Notes: a model not told the origin generated them from the sequence alone. Counted from the stretch's first letter, positions 34,038 to 44,984 are shown. The stretch: 64,000 nt of DNA from Lactobacillus sp. LL6 (GCF_007570935.1 NZ_VLLR01000001.1:744001-808000); one strand, 5' to 3'. Translations and numbers: made by a program.

Positions 34038-34847
34038 ATGACAGATATAAAATTAATTGCAATTGATATTGATGGAACTTTGGTAAATTCACAAAAAAAG
34101 ATTACGCCAGAAGTTAAATCTTCAATTAAAGCAGCTGAAAAAGCAGGTAAAAAAATAGTTATTTGTACTGGCAGACCTTTATCAGGTGCTCAACAATATT
34201 TAGATGAGCTAGGTTTAAATTATCAGGACAATCAGTATATAGTAAGCTTTAATGGAGCAGTTGTTGAATCAACTAGTGGAAATGTAATTTTTAAAAAAGA
34301 ACTAGATTATCAAGAATATGTTGATTTAGAAGCAATTGCTCGTAAATTGCAGTTGCATTTTCAAGCAATAGCTCTTGATCGTATCTATACTGCTAATCGA
34401 GATTTAAGTCCATATACTATTTATAATTCAAGTGTTGTAAAGCTGAATGTATCTTATCGTACGCAAGAAGAAATGCGAAAGATACCGATAATTAAGTGTA
34501 TGTATATTGATGAACCTGATTATCTTAATAGTAAGATTAGCAATCCGATTTTTAAAGCTATTCAAGATCGTGTAGCCCTTTCTAAGACTGAACCATTCTA
34601 TTTTGAAGCTACTGCAGCAGGAGTAGATAAAGGAAAAGGGCTAAAAATATTATGTGAGCATTTAGGGATTGCAGCTCAAAATGTAATGGCAATTGGTGAT
34701 CAAGAAAATGATATGTCAATGATCAATTATGCTGGTATTGGTGTAGCTATGGGAAATGCTGTTCAAATTACAAAAGATAGTGCAGATATGATTACTGCTG
34801 ATTGTGATCATAATGGAGTGGCTGTAGCAATTAATACAATTTTGTAA
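34038..34847 (+). CDS. HAD-superfamily (Cof-type) phosphatase
   Basis: 269 residues, typical of the Cof/YidA sugar-phosphatase group. The nucleophile motif is DIDGTLV with Asp10 and Asp12; the metal motif GDQENDMSMI is near residue 215. It likely dephosphorylates a small phosphorylated metabolite in the cytoplasm; the substrate cannot be read from sequence. It lies just upstream of, and may be co-transcribed with, a D-2-hydroxyacid dehydrogenase gene. Confidence 0.9.
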   Translation: MTDIKLIAIDIDGTLVNSQKKITPEVKSSIKAAEKAGKKIVICTGRPLSGAQQYLDELGLNYQDNQYIVSFNGAVVESTSGNVIFKKELDYQEYVDLEAIARKLQLHFQAIALDRIYTANRDLSPYTIYNSSVVKLNVSYRTQEEMRKIPIIKCMYIDEPDYLNSKISNPIFKAIQDRVALSKTEPFYFEATAAGVDKGKGLKILCEHLGIAAQNVMAIGDQENDMSMINYAGIGVAMGNAVQITKDSADMITADCDHNGVAVAINTIL

Positions 34848-34890
34848 TAAGATGAATTTAGAAAAAGTGTTTATTACAAAGGAGAAAATT

Positions 34891-35856
34891 ATGGCAAAAG
34901 CAAAGGTTTTGGTTTTAGGTGAACTTAGACAAGATGCCTTAGAAAATTTAAAGGAAAAATGTGATGTAGTAATTGGACCTGAAGGTCATAGAATGAAAGA
35001 TGATCGTCAGTGGGTATTAGATCATATTGCTGCATATGATGGTGTTATTGTTGCAAAAATGGTTTTTGATCGAGAAATGATCGATGCAGCCAAAAATTTG
35101 AAAATCATCTCAACCTATGGAGTAGGATATGATCACGTAGATACCAAATACGCAAAAGAAAAAGGAATTATAGTTTCAAATTGTCCTAATAGCGTACGTC
35201 GTCCTACTGCGGAATTAGCCTTAACTTTATTGCTTGCTAGTGCAAGAAGAGTTCACTTTTATGATCATTCTCTTAGAGAAGGGGTCTTTTTAAATGTTAG
35301 TGAATATGATAATCAGGGTTATACTGTTGAAGGTAAAACTCTAGGAATTTTAGGAATGGGCAATATTGGTCAATTAGTGGCGCAATTTGCTGCAGCACTT
35401 GGAATGAAAGTTATATATCATAATCGTCACCAATTAAGTTCTGATGTAGAAAAAAAGTTAAATGCAACTTACGTTGACTTTGATACATTGGTAAAACAAG
35501 CTGACTTTTTAACACTTCATGCTCCTGCTACAAAAGAGACTAATCATATTATTAATAAGGATGTCTTTAAAGTTATGAAACCTACTGCGTTTTTAATTAA
35601 TGTTGCTCGTGGTTCATTAGTAGATGAAAAAGATTTGATTGAAGCAGTAAAACATGGTGAGATTGCAGGTGCAGGTTTAGATGTATATGAAGATGAACCA
35701 CATATTGATCCTGAATTATTTAAGTTAGATAATGTAGTATTAACTCCGCACGCAGGTTCTGCTACGCACATAGCTCGCTATAATTTATCAAAAGAAGCTG
35801 CAAAAAATGTTTATTCATTTTTAGTTGATGATAAAGCAATTAATAAAATTAATTAA
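34891..35856 (+). CDS. D-2-hydroxyacid dehydrogenase family protein
   Basis: 321 residues. The Rossmann loop LGMGNIG, the catalytic Arg in NVARGSLVDE, the Glu in DVYEDEP and the His in LTPHAGSAT are all present. It reduces a 2-keto acid to a D-2-hydroxy acid with NAD(P)H; glyoxylate/hydroxypyruvate reductase-like activity is possible. I chose ATG 34891 because AAAGGAG lies upstream. The spacing of 43 bases from the HAD gene suggests co-transcription. Confidence 0.9.
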   Translation: MAKAKVLVLGELRQDALENLKEKCDVVIGPEGHRMKDDRQWVLDHIAAYDGVIVAKMVFDREMIDAAKNLKIISTYGVGYDHVDTKYAKEKGIIVSNCPNSVRRPTAELALTLLLASARRVHFYDHSLREGVFLNVSEYDNQGYTVEGKTLGILGMGNIGQLVAQFAAALGMKVIYHNRHQLSSDVEKKLNATYVDFDTLVKQADFLTLHAPATKETNHIINKDVFKVMKPTAFLINVARGSLVDEKDLIEAVKHGEIAGAGLDVYEDEPHIDPELFKLDNVVLTPHAGSATHIARYNLSKEAAKNVYSFLVDDKAINKIN

Positions 35857-35890
35857 AAAAGAAACGTCTTTAAGTGAGACGTTTCTTTTT
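35856..35890 (+). terminator. Terminator after the hydroxyacid dehydrogenase gene
   Basis: Stem AAAAAGAAACGTCT / AGACGTTTCTTTTT with a 7-base loop, able to act on both strands. Confidence 0.85.
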
Positions 35891-35915
35891 GCTTGATATT
35901 TTAAATTATGTAAAG

Positions 35916-37322
35916 TTATGCTTCTTCTGCCTTAGAATTTTTATTTTCTAATTGGCTATGATGATAACCGTAAACCAAATAGATGATTGCACCAATTACT
36001 AACCAAATAGCTGCCATAATGAAAACATCTTTATTTAACTGGCACATCATAAAAATACAGAATAAACCAGAAATAATAGGAACGACTGGATAACCAGGTA
36101 CTTTAAAACCAGTATTTGAAATATCAGTCCGTTTTCTTAATCGTAAGATTCCAAAGGATACAAGTGTGAATGCAAATAATGTACCAAAGCTTACTAAATT
36201 AGTTAACTGGTTAACTGAGAAAAATGCAGATCCTAAAGCAATAACAACCGTTACAACAAATAAAGAAATTTGTGGAGAATTGTGTTTTTTATCAAATTTA
36301 CTGAAGTGATGAGGAAGAAGTCCATCTCGTGCCATTGCGTAAATAAGGCGAGAACTTGAATAAATCATGGTAAGCATCATAGTTGCCATACCAACCATTG
36401 CGCCAAGAGAAAGTAATTCTGCTACCCAATTTTGATGAACATATTGAAGTGCAAAGGCTACGGGGTTAGCAACATTTAAGTCAGTATAATTAACCATTCC
36501 AGTTAAAACGATAGAAACTCCCATATATAAAACTACTGCTACAGCTAAAGTTCCTATAATTCCTAAGGGCATATTCTTTTGTGGCTTTTTAACTTCAGCG
36601 GCTGAAGAAGATACCACATCAAAACCTAGAAATGCGAAGAATACAGTAGTAGCTCCCTTAATAACTCCTGACATATGATATGGCAAGAATGGTTTATAAT
36701 TGGATGGTTTAATAAATTGCAATCCAACAAAAATAAATATTAAGATAATAGCAATTTTTAAAATAACTGCAAAATTATTGATTTTAATTGAACTCTTCAT
36801 TCCTTGGGCTAGTAAAAGAGCAATTAAAACTACTACAACTACCGCAACTAAATCAAAATATACTCCATTTTTTGGATCAAATGGACCAGAAATAGCTTTT
36901 GGCAAACTTAAACCAAATGGTTTAATAAATGAGGCAAAGTATGATGACCACCCAGCGGCAACGGTTGCTACAGCCAACATATATTCTAAAATAAGAGCCC
37001 AGCCCATTAGCCAACCAGTGAATTCACCATAAATAATATTACCGTATGAATAAGCACTTCCGGCAACAGGAATTGCAGATGCAAATTCCGCATAACACAT
37101 CCCAGCAAGAGCACAGATCATTGCGGCCACTAAGAATGATAGACTGACTCCAGGCCCCGCAGTTGTTGCTGCAACGGTACCCGGCAAAATAAATATTCCA
37201 GTACCAATTACAGCTCCCACTCCCATCGCAATCAAATCAAAGGCTGATAAAGTACGAGAAAATTTGATATCCTCGCCCAGATAAGTCTTAACATTTTGCT
37301 TACGAAAAATATTCAAATTCAA
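35916..37322 (-). CDS. APC-superfamily amino acid permease
   Basis: 468 residues with about twelve to thirteen membrane segments. The first helix carries GVGAVIGTGIFILPG, the APC substrate-backbone motif. It resembles cationic-amino-acid/YfnA-type permeases and imports amino acids by proton symport or exchange. Substrate is unknown. It lies 21 bases downstream of the dedA gene on the same strand, so they may share a transcript, although the products seem unrelated. Confidence 0.9.
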   Translation of the reverse strand: MNLNIFRKQNVKTYLGEDIKFSRTLSAFDLIAMGVGAVIGTGIFILPGTVAATTAGPGVSLSFLVAAMICALAGMCYAEFASAIPVAGSAYSYGNIIYGEFTGWLMGWALILEYMLAVATVAAGWSSYFASFIKPFGLSLPKAISGPFDPKNGVYFDLVAVVVVVLIALLLAQGMKSSIKINNFAVILKIAIILIFIFVGLQFIKPSNYKPFLPYHMSGVIKGATTVFFAFLGFDVVSSSAAEVKKPQKNMPLGIIGTLAVAVVLYMGVSIVLTGMVNYTDLNVANPVAFALQYVHQNWVAELLSLGAMVGMATMMLTMIYSSSRLIYAMARDGLLPHHFSKFDKKHNSPQISLFVVTVVIALGSAFFSVNQLTNLVSFGTLFAFTLVSFGILRLRKRTDISNTGFKVPGYPVVPIISGLFCIFMMCQLNKDVFIMAAIWLVIGAIIYLVYGYHHSQLENKNSKAEEA

Positions 37323-37342
37323 ACAACTCCTCTATTTGTATT

Positions 37343-37957
37343 TTATGCATTCTTAATGCGCTTTTTATACCAACTAATAGCAAAATAAATAAAAGCAATT
37401 AGTAAAAGAATAACGACTGCTAATGAGTACTCTTCAAAAATCAAAACGATTTTTTCCCACTTGCTTCCCATATAGGCTCCAAGTGAAATCAAAATGCTAT
37501 TCCAAATCAAGCTTCCTAAAGTAGTTAAAATTATAAACTTAGTCATAGAAACTTTAGCAATTCCAGCAGGGATTGAAATAAGACTACGCACAACTGGGAT
37601 GCATCTACCAAAAAGAATAGCTTTTATTCCATGTTTATCAAACCAAGCAATTGATTTTTTAACATCATCTTTTTTAAATCCTAATTTTTTGAAAAAACTA
37701 TGATTAAATAGTTTTTCTAAGCGTTCTTCATTAAGTAGTGTCCCAACCCAATAAAGAATTAACGCACCAATTAGGGCACCAATAGTTGAAGCAATAATCA
37801 ATCCTAAGACGTTCATCTTAGTATGTGTAGTCATAAAACCACCAAAAGAAAGAATTACTTCTGATGGAATTGGCGGAAAAATATTTTCCACAGCAATCAG
37901 CAATAGGACTGCTAGATAACCAAAATGATCGATCAATGAAAAAATCCAAGCGGTCAT
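37343..37957 (-). CDS. DedA-family membrane protein
   Basis: 204 residues with the DedA/SNARE-associated fold. ENIFPPIPSEVILSFGGF and GRCIPVVRSLISIPAG are the two signature regions, including the conserved Arg. DedA proteins act in phospholipid or lipid-carrier (undecaprenyl phosphate) translocation and envelope homeostasis. I chose ATG 37957 because AAGGAG lies directly upstream. Confidence 0.92.
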   Translation of the reverse strand: MTAWIFSLIDHFGYLAVLLLIAVENIFPPIPSEVILSFGGFMTTHTKMNVLGLIIASTIGALIGALILYWVGTLLNEERLEKLFNHSFFKKLGFKKDDVKKSIAWFDKHGIKAILFGRCIPVVRSLISIPAGIAKVSMTKFIILTTLGSLIWNSILISLGAYMGSKWEKIVLIFEEYSLAVVILLLIAFIYFAISWYKKRIKNA

Positions 37958-38099
37958 TAAATTCTCCTTAATAAATATAAAAAGTTTTATTGACAAATAT
38001 ATCAAAAAAAATGTTAGATAACAATTCTTTAAGCAAAAAATAAATAAATTGTTAAAAGTTGTGCTAAAATTGGAGTGCTAATTTTGAGGAGGGAGCAAA

Positions 38100-39902
38100 G
38101 TGGCAACAGAATTAATTGAAAATAAATTAAAATTACTGCCTGAAAAACCTGGCTGTTATCTAATGAAAGATATTAATGGTAAGGTAATTTATGTAGGGAA
38201 ATCTAAAAACTTAAAAAATCGTGTCCGTTCTTATTTCAAAAGTAAGCAAGTAGGTAGACGAGCTGAGCTTGTTAAAGAAATTCGCGATTATGATATTATT
38301 ACCGTTTCCACTGATAAGGAAGCTTTTTTATTAGAGATAACATTAATAAAGAAATATCAGCCTTATTATAATGTTCAACTCAAACAAGGTACGGGATATC
38401 CATATATAGAAATTACTAAGGAACATGACCCTCAAACTAGATTAACTAGTGTGATTCGCAAAGATGGCGGCTATTATTTTGGACCATATCCTAATGTTTA
38501 TGCAGCTCAGGCTACTTTAAAATTCATTCAAAAAGTATTTCCACTTCGTCGCTGTAGTGGTAATCAAGGTAGACCATGTCTTTATTATCATATGGGACAA
38601 TGTTTAGGAGCTTGCTTTAAAAAAGTACCTAAAAGTGAATACGATTCTCAAATTAAAAAAATTAAGAGTTTTTTGAATGGTGATATTGCAAGCGTTAAGC
38701 AAGAGTTAACTAATAAAATGATGACAGCTTCTGAAAACTTGGAATTTGAAAGAGCTGGAGAAATCCGTGATCAATTGAAATATATTGAAGAAACTGTTGA
38801 AAAACAGAAAATTATTTCTAATGATGGAACTCAACGAGATATATTTAATTTTTATGTAGATAAATCTTGGATTTCTATTCAAATATTCTTCTTACGGCAA
38901 GCAAAGCTTTTACGCAGAGAAACTCGAATGTTCCCTTTAACTGATATTAATGATCCAGAAGATGAGTTTACTTCTTTTATTGCCCAGTTTTATAATCAAA
39001 AAAATCATGTTTTGCCTAAAGAAGTATTAGTGCCTGAGGGATTAGACAATGAGAGTCTTGCAGAGGTTTTAAAAGTAGCAGTTAGAACTCCTAAGCGCGG
39101 GCAAAAAAAGTCACTGCTTGATATGGCTGAAGAAAATGCTAAATTAAAGCTCGATGATAAGTTTCGCTTGTTGGAACTTGGAAATAGAAAAACTAAAGGA
39201 GCACAAAAAGAAATTTTTGATGCTTTAAATTTGCCATATGGTCATATTATTGAAAGTTTCGATCATTCTCATATTCAAGGTGCAGATCCAGTTTCAGCAT
39301 TAGTTGTTTTTAAAGATGGTGAACCTGATAAGACTTCATATCGAAAATTTAAATTAAAAGGTGAAGTTGAGCATCAAAACATGGCCGATGAATTGCGCAA
39401 TACTCGTGAAGTTGTTCGCAGAAGATATGGAAGGCTTTTAAGAGAACATAAACGTATGCCTGATTTAATTTTAATGGATGGTGGTCAAATTCAAGTAGAA
39501 GCTTGTGAAGATGTTTTAAGGAATGAATTAAATTTAAATATTCCAGTGGCTGGGATGGTTAAAGATGATAAACACCGCACGAATCATTTGCTCTATGGAG
39601 ATCCAACAAATGGGGAAGAATTTCGAATGATTCCAATGGATCCAAAATCGCAAGGCTTTTATTTAATGACTCGTATTCAAGATGAAGTACACCGTTTTGC
39701 AATTACTTTTCATAGGCGTACTCACGCAAAAAACGCTTTATCAAGTAAGCTTGATTCAATTAAGGGGATTGGTCCTAAAAGTCGTAATAAGCTTTTGCGA
39801 GAATTTGGTTCTCTTAAGAAAATTAAAGAGGCTTCAATTGACGACTTGCGGGCTGCAGGATTAAGCTTAACTCAAGCACAAACTGTAAAATTAACTTTGT
39901 AA
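38100..39902 (+). CDS. uvrC: Excinuclease ABC subunit C
   Basis: 600 residues, full length. The GIY-YIG nuclease domain is at about 14-90 (GCYLMKD..VIYVGKSKNL), with a cysteine-rich segment (RRCSGNQGRPCLYYHMGQCLGAC) after it. The UVR motif is near 205-240, the RNase H-like nuclease at about 380-540 and helix-hairpin-helix motifs at the C-terminus. It makes both incisions in nucleotide excision repair. The start is GTG with GGAGGGAG upstream, and an extended -10 TGCTAAAAT lies ahead. Confidence 0.97.
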   Translation: MATELIENKLKLLPEKPGCYLMKDINGKVIYVGKSKNLKNRVRSYFKSKQVGRRAELVKEIRDYDIITVSTDKEAFLLEITLIKKYQPYYNVQLKQGTGYPYIEITKEHDPQTRLTSVIRKDGGYYFGPYPNVYAAQATLKFIQKVFPLRRCSGNQGRPCLYYHMGQCLGACFKKVPKSEYDSQIKKIKSFLNGDIASVKQELTNKMMTASENLEFERAGEIRDQLKYIEETVEKQKIISNDGTQRDIFNFYVDKSWISIQIFFLRQAKLLRRETRMFPLTDINDPEDEFTSFIAQFYNQKNHVLPKEVLVPEGLDNESLAEVLKVAVRTPKRGQKKSLLDMAEENAKLKLDDKFRLLELGNRKTKGAQKEIFDALNLPYGHIIESFDHSHIQGADPVSALVVFKDGEPDKTSYRKFKLKGEVEHQNMADELRNTREVVRRRYGRLLREHKRMPDLILMDGGQIQVEACEDVLRNELNLNIPVAGMVKDDKHRTNHLLYGDPTNGEEFRMIPMDPKSQGFYLMTRIQDEVHRFAITFHRRTHAKNALSSKLDSIKGIGPKSRNKLLREFGSLKKIKEASIDDLRAAGLSLTQAQTVKLTL

Positions 39903-39982
39903 TACTATAAGAAACTGCCCTTGATGTGGTAAACTAGATTAGTTAGAAATAAGAATTTTAAAGACGGAAGGAGATAGGTAAC

Positions 39983-41287
39983 ATGCCAACATTTGTTGAT
40001 CAAACCAAAATTGAAGTTCAAGCCGGTAAAGGTGGCGACGGCATGGTTGCTTTCCGCCATGAAAAATACGTTCCAAATGGCGGACCTGCAGGTGGCGATG
40101 GTGGTCGTGGCGGCAGCATTATCTTTGTTGCTGATACAGGGTTACGTACTTTAATGGATTTTCGCTATCGCAGAAAGTTTAAGGCTGATAATGGCGAAAA
40201 TGGTAGAATAAAATCTCAATATGGCCGTGGTGCTAAGGACTTATATTTGAAAGTCCCAGTTGGTACTACTGTATATGATTTTAATACGGGCGAAGTAATT
40301 GGAGATTTAGTTGAAAATAAACAAGAATTAGTTGTAGCCCATGGCGGTCGCGGCGGTCGCGGTAATATCCACTTTGCTAACAGTGTAAATACTGCACCAG
40401 AAATTGCTGAAAATGGGGAACCTGGTGAAAATCGGGTTTTACGTTTAGAACTTAAGATGCTTGCTGATGTGGGATTAGTTGGATTCCCATCAGTTGGTAA
40501 ATCCACCTTACTTTCAGTAGTAACTAAGGCTAAACCTAAAATTGCGGCATACTCATTTACAACTTTAACTCCTAATTTAGGAATGGTAATTTTGCCAGAT
40601 GGGCGAGATTTTTCAATGGCAGATTTGCCTGGACTTATCGAAGGAGCAAGCCAAGGTGTAGGATTAGGTATTCAGTTTTTGCGTCATATCGAAAGAACTA
40701 AGGTAATTTTGCATTTGGTATCTATGGATCCTAATAATGGACGAGAAGCTTTAGAAGATTACAAGACGATTCGTAAAGAGCTTGCAAGTTATGATGCTGA
40801 TTTGTCAGATAAGAGAGAATTAATTGTTGCAACTCAAATGGATATTCCTGGTGCTGATGAAAAACTTGCTGAGTTTAAAAAAGCACTTGAAAAAGATGGT
40901 ATAAATGAACCTGTATATGCTATCTCAAGTGTAACTCATAAAGGTGTAGAAACCTTAATGCAGAATACTGCTGATTTGGTTGAAGAAGTTGAAAAACAAA
41001 AAGCTGCTGAAAAGCCAGTTGAAAAGCAAAAAACTCGTGAATACAAGTATGCTGCACCTAAGAAGAATGAATTTACAGTTGAAAAAGTTGGAGAACATGA
41101 ATTTATCGTTAAAGGCGATAGCCTAGAAAGATTAGTTCAAATGACTAATTTAGATCACCAAGACGGTATTATGCGTTTGGCTAGAAAGCTTAAGAACTTA
41201 GGCGTTGATGATGCCCTTCGTGCAAAAGGTGCAGTTGATGGTGATGATGTAGCAATTGGCGACTTTAACTTTGAATTTGTACAATAA
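39983..41287 (+). CDS. obgE: GTPase ObgE/CgtA
   Basis: 434 residues in the standard three parts: a glycine-rich Obg fold (1-158), the G domain ([10 protein letters not shown]3 in [10 protein letters not shown]) and an OCT domain at the C-terminus (about 350-434). It binds the 50S subunit and takes part in ribosome assembly and growth control. GGAGATAGG precedes the ATG. A charged linker ([15 protein letters not shown]) separates the G domain from OCT. Confidence 0.97.
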   Translation: MPTFVDQTKIEVQAGKGGDGMVAFRHEKYVPNGGPAGGDGGRGGSIIFVADTGLRTLMDFRYRRKFKADNGENGRIKSQYGRGAKDLYLKVPVGTTVYDFNTGEVIGDLVENKQELVVAHGGRGGRGNIHFANSVNTAPEIAENGEPGENRVLRLELKMLADVGLVGFPSVGKSTLLSVVTKAKPKIAAYSFTTLTPNLGMVILPDGRDFSMADLPGLIEGASQGVGLGIQFLRHIERTKVILHLVSMDPNNGREALEDYKTIRKELASYDADLSDKRELIVATQMDIPGADEKLAEFKKALEKDGINEPVYAISSVTHKGVETLMQNTADLVEEVEKQKAAEKPVEKQKTREYKYAAPKKNEFTVEKVGEHEFIVKGDSLERLVQMTNLDHQDGIMRLARKLKNLGVDDALRAKGAVDGDDVAIGDFNFEFVQ

Positions 41288-41311
41288 AACACTAGTAGAG
41301 AAGTTAAAAAT

Positions 41312-43231
41312 ATGGCAAAAAATCGGTTTATTACAGGATATTCTGGACTTAGAGCGTTAGCAGTTATTGGGGTCATTCTTTATCACCTAGATCCTAACAC
41401 CTTTATTGGCGGGTATCTTGGGGTGCCGATCTTTTTTGTTTTGTCAGGATATCTTGTTACAGACCATATGCTTAAATCCTATAAGCATACGGGAAAATAT
41501 AATAATAAGCATTTTTATTTAACTCGTGTTAAAAAGTTATATCCGCAGATGGTTACTCTTTTGTGGTTATGTGCTGCTTATATATTATTATTTCAACGAA
41601 ATCTTTTGGCAAAATTAAATCAGATAGTGGCAACTAATTTATTAAATGTATATAATTTTTGGCAAATTTCAAATGGTCAAAGCTATTTTGAAAGGTTTGC
41701 AGCTAATGAGTCTCCGTTTACTCATTTATGGACGATGTCTATTGAAGGGCAGTTTTATATTTTATGGCCTCTTGTAATTTTTTTATTAGTAAAGTTTGCT
41801 AAAAAAAGAAAACGGGTATTTTGGATATTATTTGGTCTATCTATTGCTTCAGCAATAGAAATGGCAGTCTTATATTTGAGAGGTGCTGATATTAATCGAA
41901 TTTATTATGGTACCGATACACGCTTTTTTGCATTAGGTCTGGGAGCTGCTTTGGCTATTATTTGGCCGATTGAGAACTTAAAAACAAATATTACTAAATC
42001 AGATACTAAATTATTGGACTTAATTGGATTTACAAGTTTAGTAGTAATGCTAGCTATGTTCTTTAGTAAACAAGTTGAAGCCCAATCTGCATTTGTATAT
42101 TGCGGTGGAATGTTTTTATTTACATTTTTTACTACTGTTTTAGTAGGGGTAATTGCTCATCCGGGAAGTCATTGGAATAAATGGATGACTAATCCAGTTT
42201 TTAGTTGGATTGGTTCAAGAAGTTATGGAATATATTTATATCAATTTCCAGTAATGATTTTCTTTGAGGATAAAGTTACCGATTTAGCAGACCATGTCTT
42301 TTTATACCATGTAATAGAAATTGGATTAATTTTGATTTTAAGTGAAGTAACTTATCGCTTAATTGAAAAACCAATGAGTAAAATTACTTGGCAAAAAACT
42401 AAGAACTTTTTCTTACAAGTAATTGACAGTCGAGAAAAAGATTATGTTAAACGAACTAAAGCAACTTTAGCTAGTATAGTATTTTTATTTGGATCAATTG
42501 GAATTCTAGTTTCTCCTCATGCCAAAGCAGTTGACTTTAATAAGAGTCAACTAGCTGAAAGAATTACTGCCAATAAGAAAGAACAAGAGAAAGAGAATAA
42601 GCAGTTAATTGCAAAAATGAAGAAACGCAAAAAAACAGAAGCTGATTCTTCAAATATTATAAAAAAAGCTGAAAAAGCTGTTAAAACTCACCCTGTTAAC
42701 AAATCTTTTGTTAAGTATGGAATTTCACAGCTTGATTTACAATTAGCACAACATGTTCAAGTTACTGCACTAGGAGATTCGGTAATGGCTGGTTCTAGTG
42801 ATGATTTGAAAAAACTTATGCCTAAAGCTTTAATTGATGCAGCTGTATCAAGACAATTAAATGTAGCATTTGGACTACTAGATGAATACAAAAACGAAAA
42901 TGTTTTAGCTAATAATGTTTTAATTGGTCTTGGTACTAATGGACCATTTTCTATGGAAGATGTAGATCATTTGATGCATCAAGTAGGGCAAAAACGTCAT
43001 GTATTTTGGATAAATACACATGTTCCTACTAGACAATGGCAAGGTCAAGTAAATGGACTATTAAAGCAAGCTGCGAAAAAGTATCGCAATTTGACGGTTA
43101 TTGATTGGTATGGTTATTCTAAAAATCATCCTAATTGGTTCTATGATGATCATACTCATCCAAATCTTAAAGGGTCGAAATACTACAGTAGTTTTATAAC
43201 AAAGACGATAGTTAAGGAATCAAAGTTTTAG
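41312..43231 (+). CDS. OatA-like peptidoglycan O-acetyltransferase
   Basis: 639 residues. The N-terminal 390 residues form the acyltransferase-3 membrane domain (about ten to eleven helices). The C-terminal part (from about 485) is an extracellular SGNH domain with ALGDSVMAG, GLGTNG and the catalytic DDHTHP. This two-part plan matches OatA, which O-acetylates MurNAc and gives lysozyme tolerance. A lysine-rich linker joins the domains. It starts 25 bases after obgE and 13 bases before rnz. Confidence 0.88.
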   Translation: MAKNRFITGYSGLRALAVIGVILYHLDPNTFIGGYLGVPIFFVLSGYLVTDHMLKSYKHTGKYNNKHFYLTRVKKLYPQMVTLLWLCAAYILLFQRNLLAKLNQIVATNLLNVYNFWQISNGQSYFERFAANESPFTHLWTMSIEGQFYILWPLVIFLLVKFAKKRKRVFWILFGLSIASAIEMAVLYLRGADINRIYYGTDTRFFALGLGAALAIIWPIENLKTNITKSDTKLLDLIGFTSLVVMLAMFFSKQVEAQSAFVYCGGMFLFTFFTTVLVGVIAHPGSHWNKWMTNPVFSWIGSRSYGIYLYQFPVMIFFEDKVTDLADHVFLYHVIEIGLILILSEVTYRLIEKPMSKITWQKTKNFFLQVIDSREKDYVKRTKATLASIVFLFGSIGILVSPHAKAVDFNKSQLAERITANKKEQEKENKQLIAKMKKRKKTEADSSNIIKKAEKAVKTHPVNKSFVKYGISQLDLQLAQHVQVTALGDSVMAGSSDDLKKLMPKALIDAAVSRQLNVAFGLLDEYKNENVLANNVLIGLGTNGPFSMEDVDHLMHQVGQKRHVFWINTHVPTRQWQGQVNGLLKQAAKKYRNLTVIDWYGYSKNHPNWFYDDHTHPNLKGSKYYSSFITKTIVKESKF

Positions 43232-43243
43232 AATAGGAAATAC

Positions 43244-44182
43244 ATGGAATTACAATTTTTAGGAACTGGGGCAGGACAGCCTTCAAAACAAAGAAATGTA
43301 TCAAGTTTAGCATTGAAGCTATTAGATGAACTAAATGAAATTTGGCTTTTTGATGTAGGAGAAGCTACCCAACATCAAATTTTACGGACTAATATTCGTT
43401 TAAGAAAAGTAACAAAAATCTTTATTTCCCATAATCATGGTGATCATATTTTTGGTTTGCCAGGATTACTTGCTACACGTTCTTTTCAAGGAGATGTAGG
43501 TCCAATTACAATTTATGGACCACCAGGTTTAGAGCAATTTATAAAGACTTCTCTGCGTGTTTCACGCACTAAGGTATCATACCCAATTAAGTTTGTAGAA
43601 CTTAAAGAGGGGGGCTTAATTTATAAGGGACAAGGGTTTAAAGTTTACACTGAGAAGTTAGACCACCGTGTACCAAGCTTTGGTTATAGGGTTGTAGAAG
43701 ATTCTCGCCCAGGAGAGCTATTAATGGATAAATTAGCTGACTATAATGTCCCTAATGGTCCTTTATTAGGTAAGCTCAAGAATGGTGAACAAGTAGTTTT
43801 AGAAGGTGGGACGATTTTAAACGGCAAAGACTTCCTTGGACCCGATAGACCTGGTAGAATTGTTACTATAATCTATGATACAAGATCAACTCCAACAATT
43901 GCCCAATTAGCCAAAGATGCTGATGTATTAGTTCATGAGTCAACTTTTGCTGGTCATGAAGCAAAATTAGCACATTCATATTATCATTCAACAGCGGTTG
44001 AAGCTGCGACGATTGCGCGCGATAATGGAGTAAAGCATTTATGTTTAGATCATATTTCTGCTAGGTATTTAGGTGCAAATGCTAAAGCTTTAGAGAAACA
44101 AGCTAAGGACATTTTCCCTAACACTAAGTTAGTAAATGATTTTGATGATATTATAATTCCAATGAAAGGTACTGCAGACTGA
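43244..44182 (+). CDS. rnz: Ribonuclease Z
   Basis: 312 residues, the short bacterial form. The metal-binding motif SHNHGDH places His63, His65, Asp67 and His68 as in ElaC. Further ligands are in the DHISARY region and HES near 230. It cleaves tRNA precursors 3' of the discriminator base when CCA is not encoded. Its TGA overlaps the next ATG. Confidence 0.96.
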   Translation: MELQFLGTGAGQPSKQRNVSSLALKLLDELNEIWLFDVGEATQHQILRTNIRLRKVTKIFISHNHGDHIFGLPGLLATRSFQGDVGPITIYGPPGLEQFIKTSLRVSRTKVSYPIKFVELKEGGLIYKGQGFKVYTEKLDHRVPSFGYRVVEDSRPGELLMDKLADYNVPNGPLLGKLKNGEQVVLEGGTILNGKDFLGPDRPGRIVTIIYDTRSTPTIAQLAKDADVLVHESTFAGHEAKLAHSYYHSTAVEAATIARDNGVKHLCLDHISARYLGANAKALEKQAKDIFPNTKLVNDFDDIIIPMKGTAD

Positions 44183-44976
44183 TGAGTGATTCATTAAGAA
44201 ATAAAGTAGTTGTTGTAACAGGAGCTTCAAGTGGTATTGGACGCTCTATTGTACTTGAGAGTGCAGGACGCGGAGCAACTGTCATTTTAATTGCTAGAAG
44301 AAAAGAACGTTTGGAAGAAATTGCAGCTGAAGCTCGTGAATTATCAGGAGCTGATGCATATGTTTTCCCAACTGATATGAGTAAGGCTGATGAAATCGGC
44401 GATACTTTTAACAAGATGACTAAAGTAGTTAAGCATATTGATTATTTGGTTAACTGTGCTGGATATGGCAAGTTCGAAAACTTTATGGAAAGCGATATTC
44501 AAGATGCTACTAATATGTTCCAAGTAAATGTGTTAGGCTTGATGTACTTTACACGTTTGGTAGGACGTGTAATGATGAGTCAAAAAACTGGTCAAATTGT
44601 AAACTTTGGCTCTATTGCTGGAAAAGTTCCAACTACAAAATCAGCAGCTTATAGCGCATCAAAAGCTGCAATTATCCAATTTTCAAATGTTTTACGTTTA
44701 GAACTTAAACCATTTGGAGTAAAGGTGATGACAGTTAATCCAGGACCGGTTTATACTAACTTCTTTAATGTTGCTGATTCAACTGGCAATTATGCTAAGA
44801 ATGTTGAAGAATTTATGCTTGATCCCGATGATGTGGCTTGGCAAGTAGTTCATTATTTTGGTAGTGATAAACGTGAATTGAATTTACCAATTAGTTTAGC
44901 AATTTTAGCAAAACTTTATAATTTGTTCCCAACTTTAGGAGATAAAGTTTCATTAGAATTTGCATCAAGAAAGTAG
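44182..44976 (+). CDS. Short-chain dehydrogenase/reductase
   Basis: 264 residues. TGASSGIG is the dinucleotide loop, NCAGYG the NNAG-type motif, and YSASK contains the catalytic Tyr and Lys. The family resembles YqjQ/DltE-type oxidoreductases; the substrate is unknown. It overlaps rnz by one base, so it is translationally coupled, a linkage also found in other Lactobacillales. Confidence 0.9.
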   Translation: MSDSLRNKVVVVTGASSGIGRSIVLESAGRGATVILIARRKERLEEIAAEARELSGADAYVFPTDMSKADEIGDTFNKMTKVVKHIDYLVNCAGYGKFENFMESDIQDATNMFQVNVLGLMYFTRLVGRVMMSQKTGQIVNFGSIAGKVPTTKSAAYSASKAAIIQFSNVLRLELKPFGVKVMTVNPGPVYTNFFNVADSTGNYAKNVEEFMLDPDDVAWQVVHYFGSDKRELNLPISLAILAKLYNLFPTLGDKVSLEFASRK

Positions 44977-44984
44977 ATTTATAA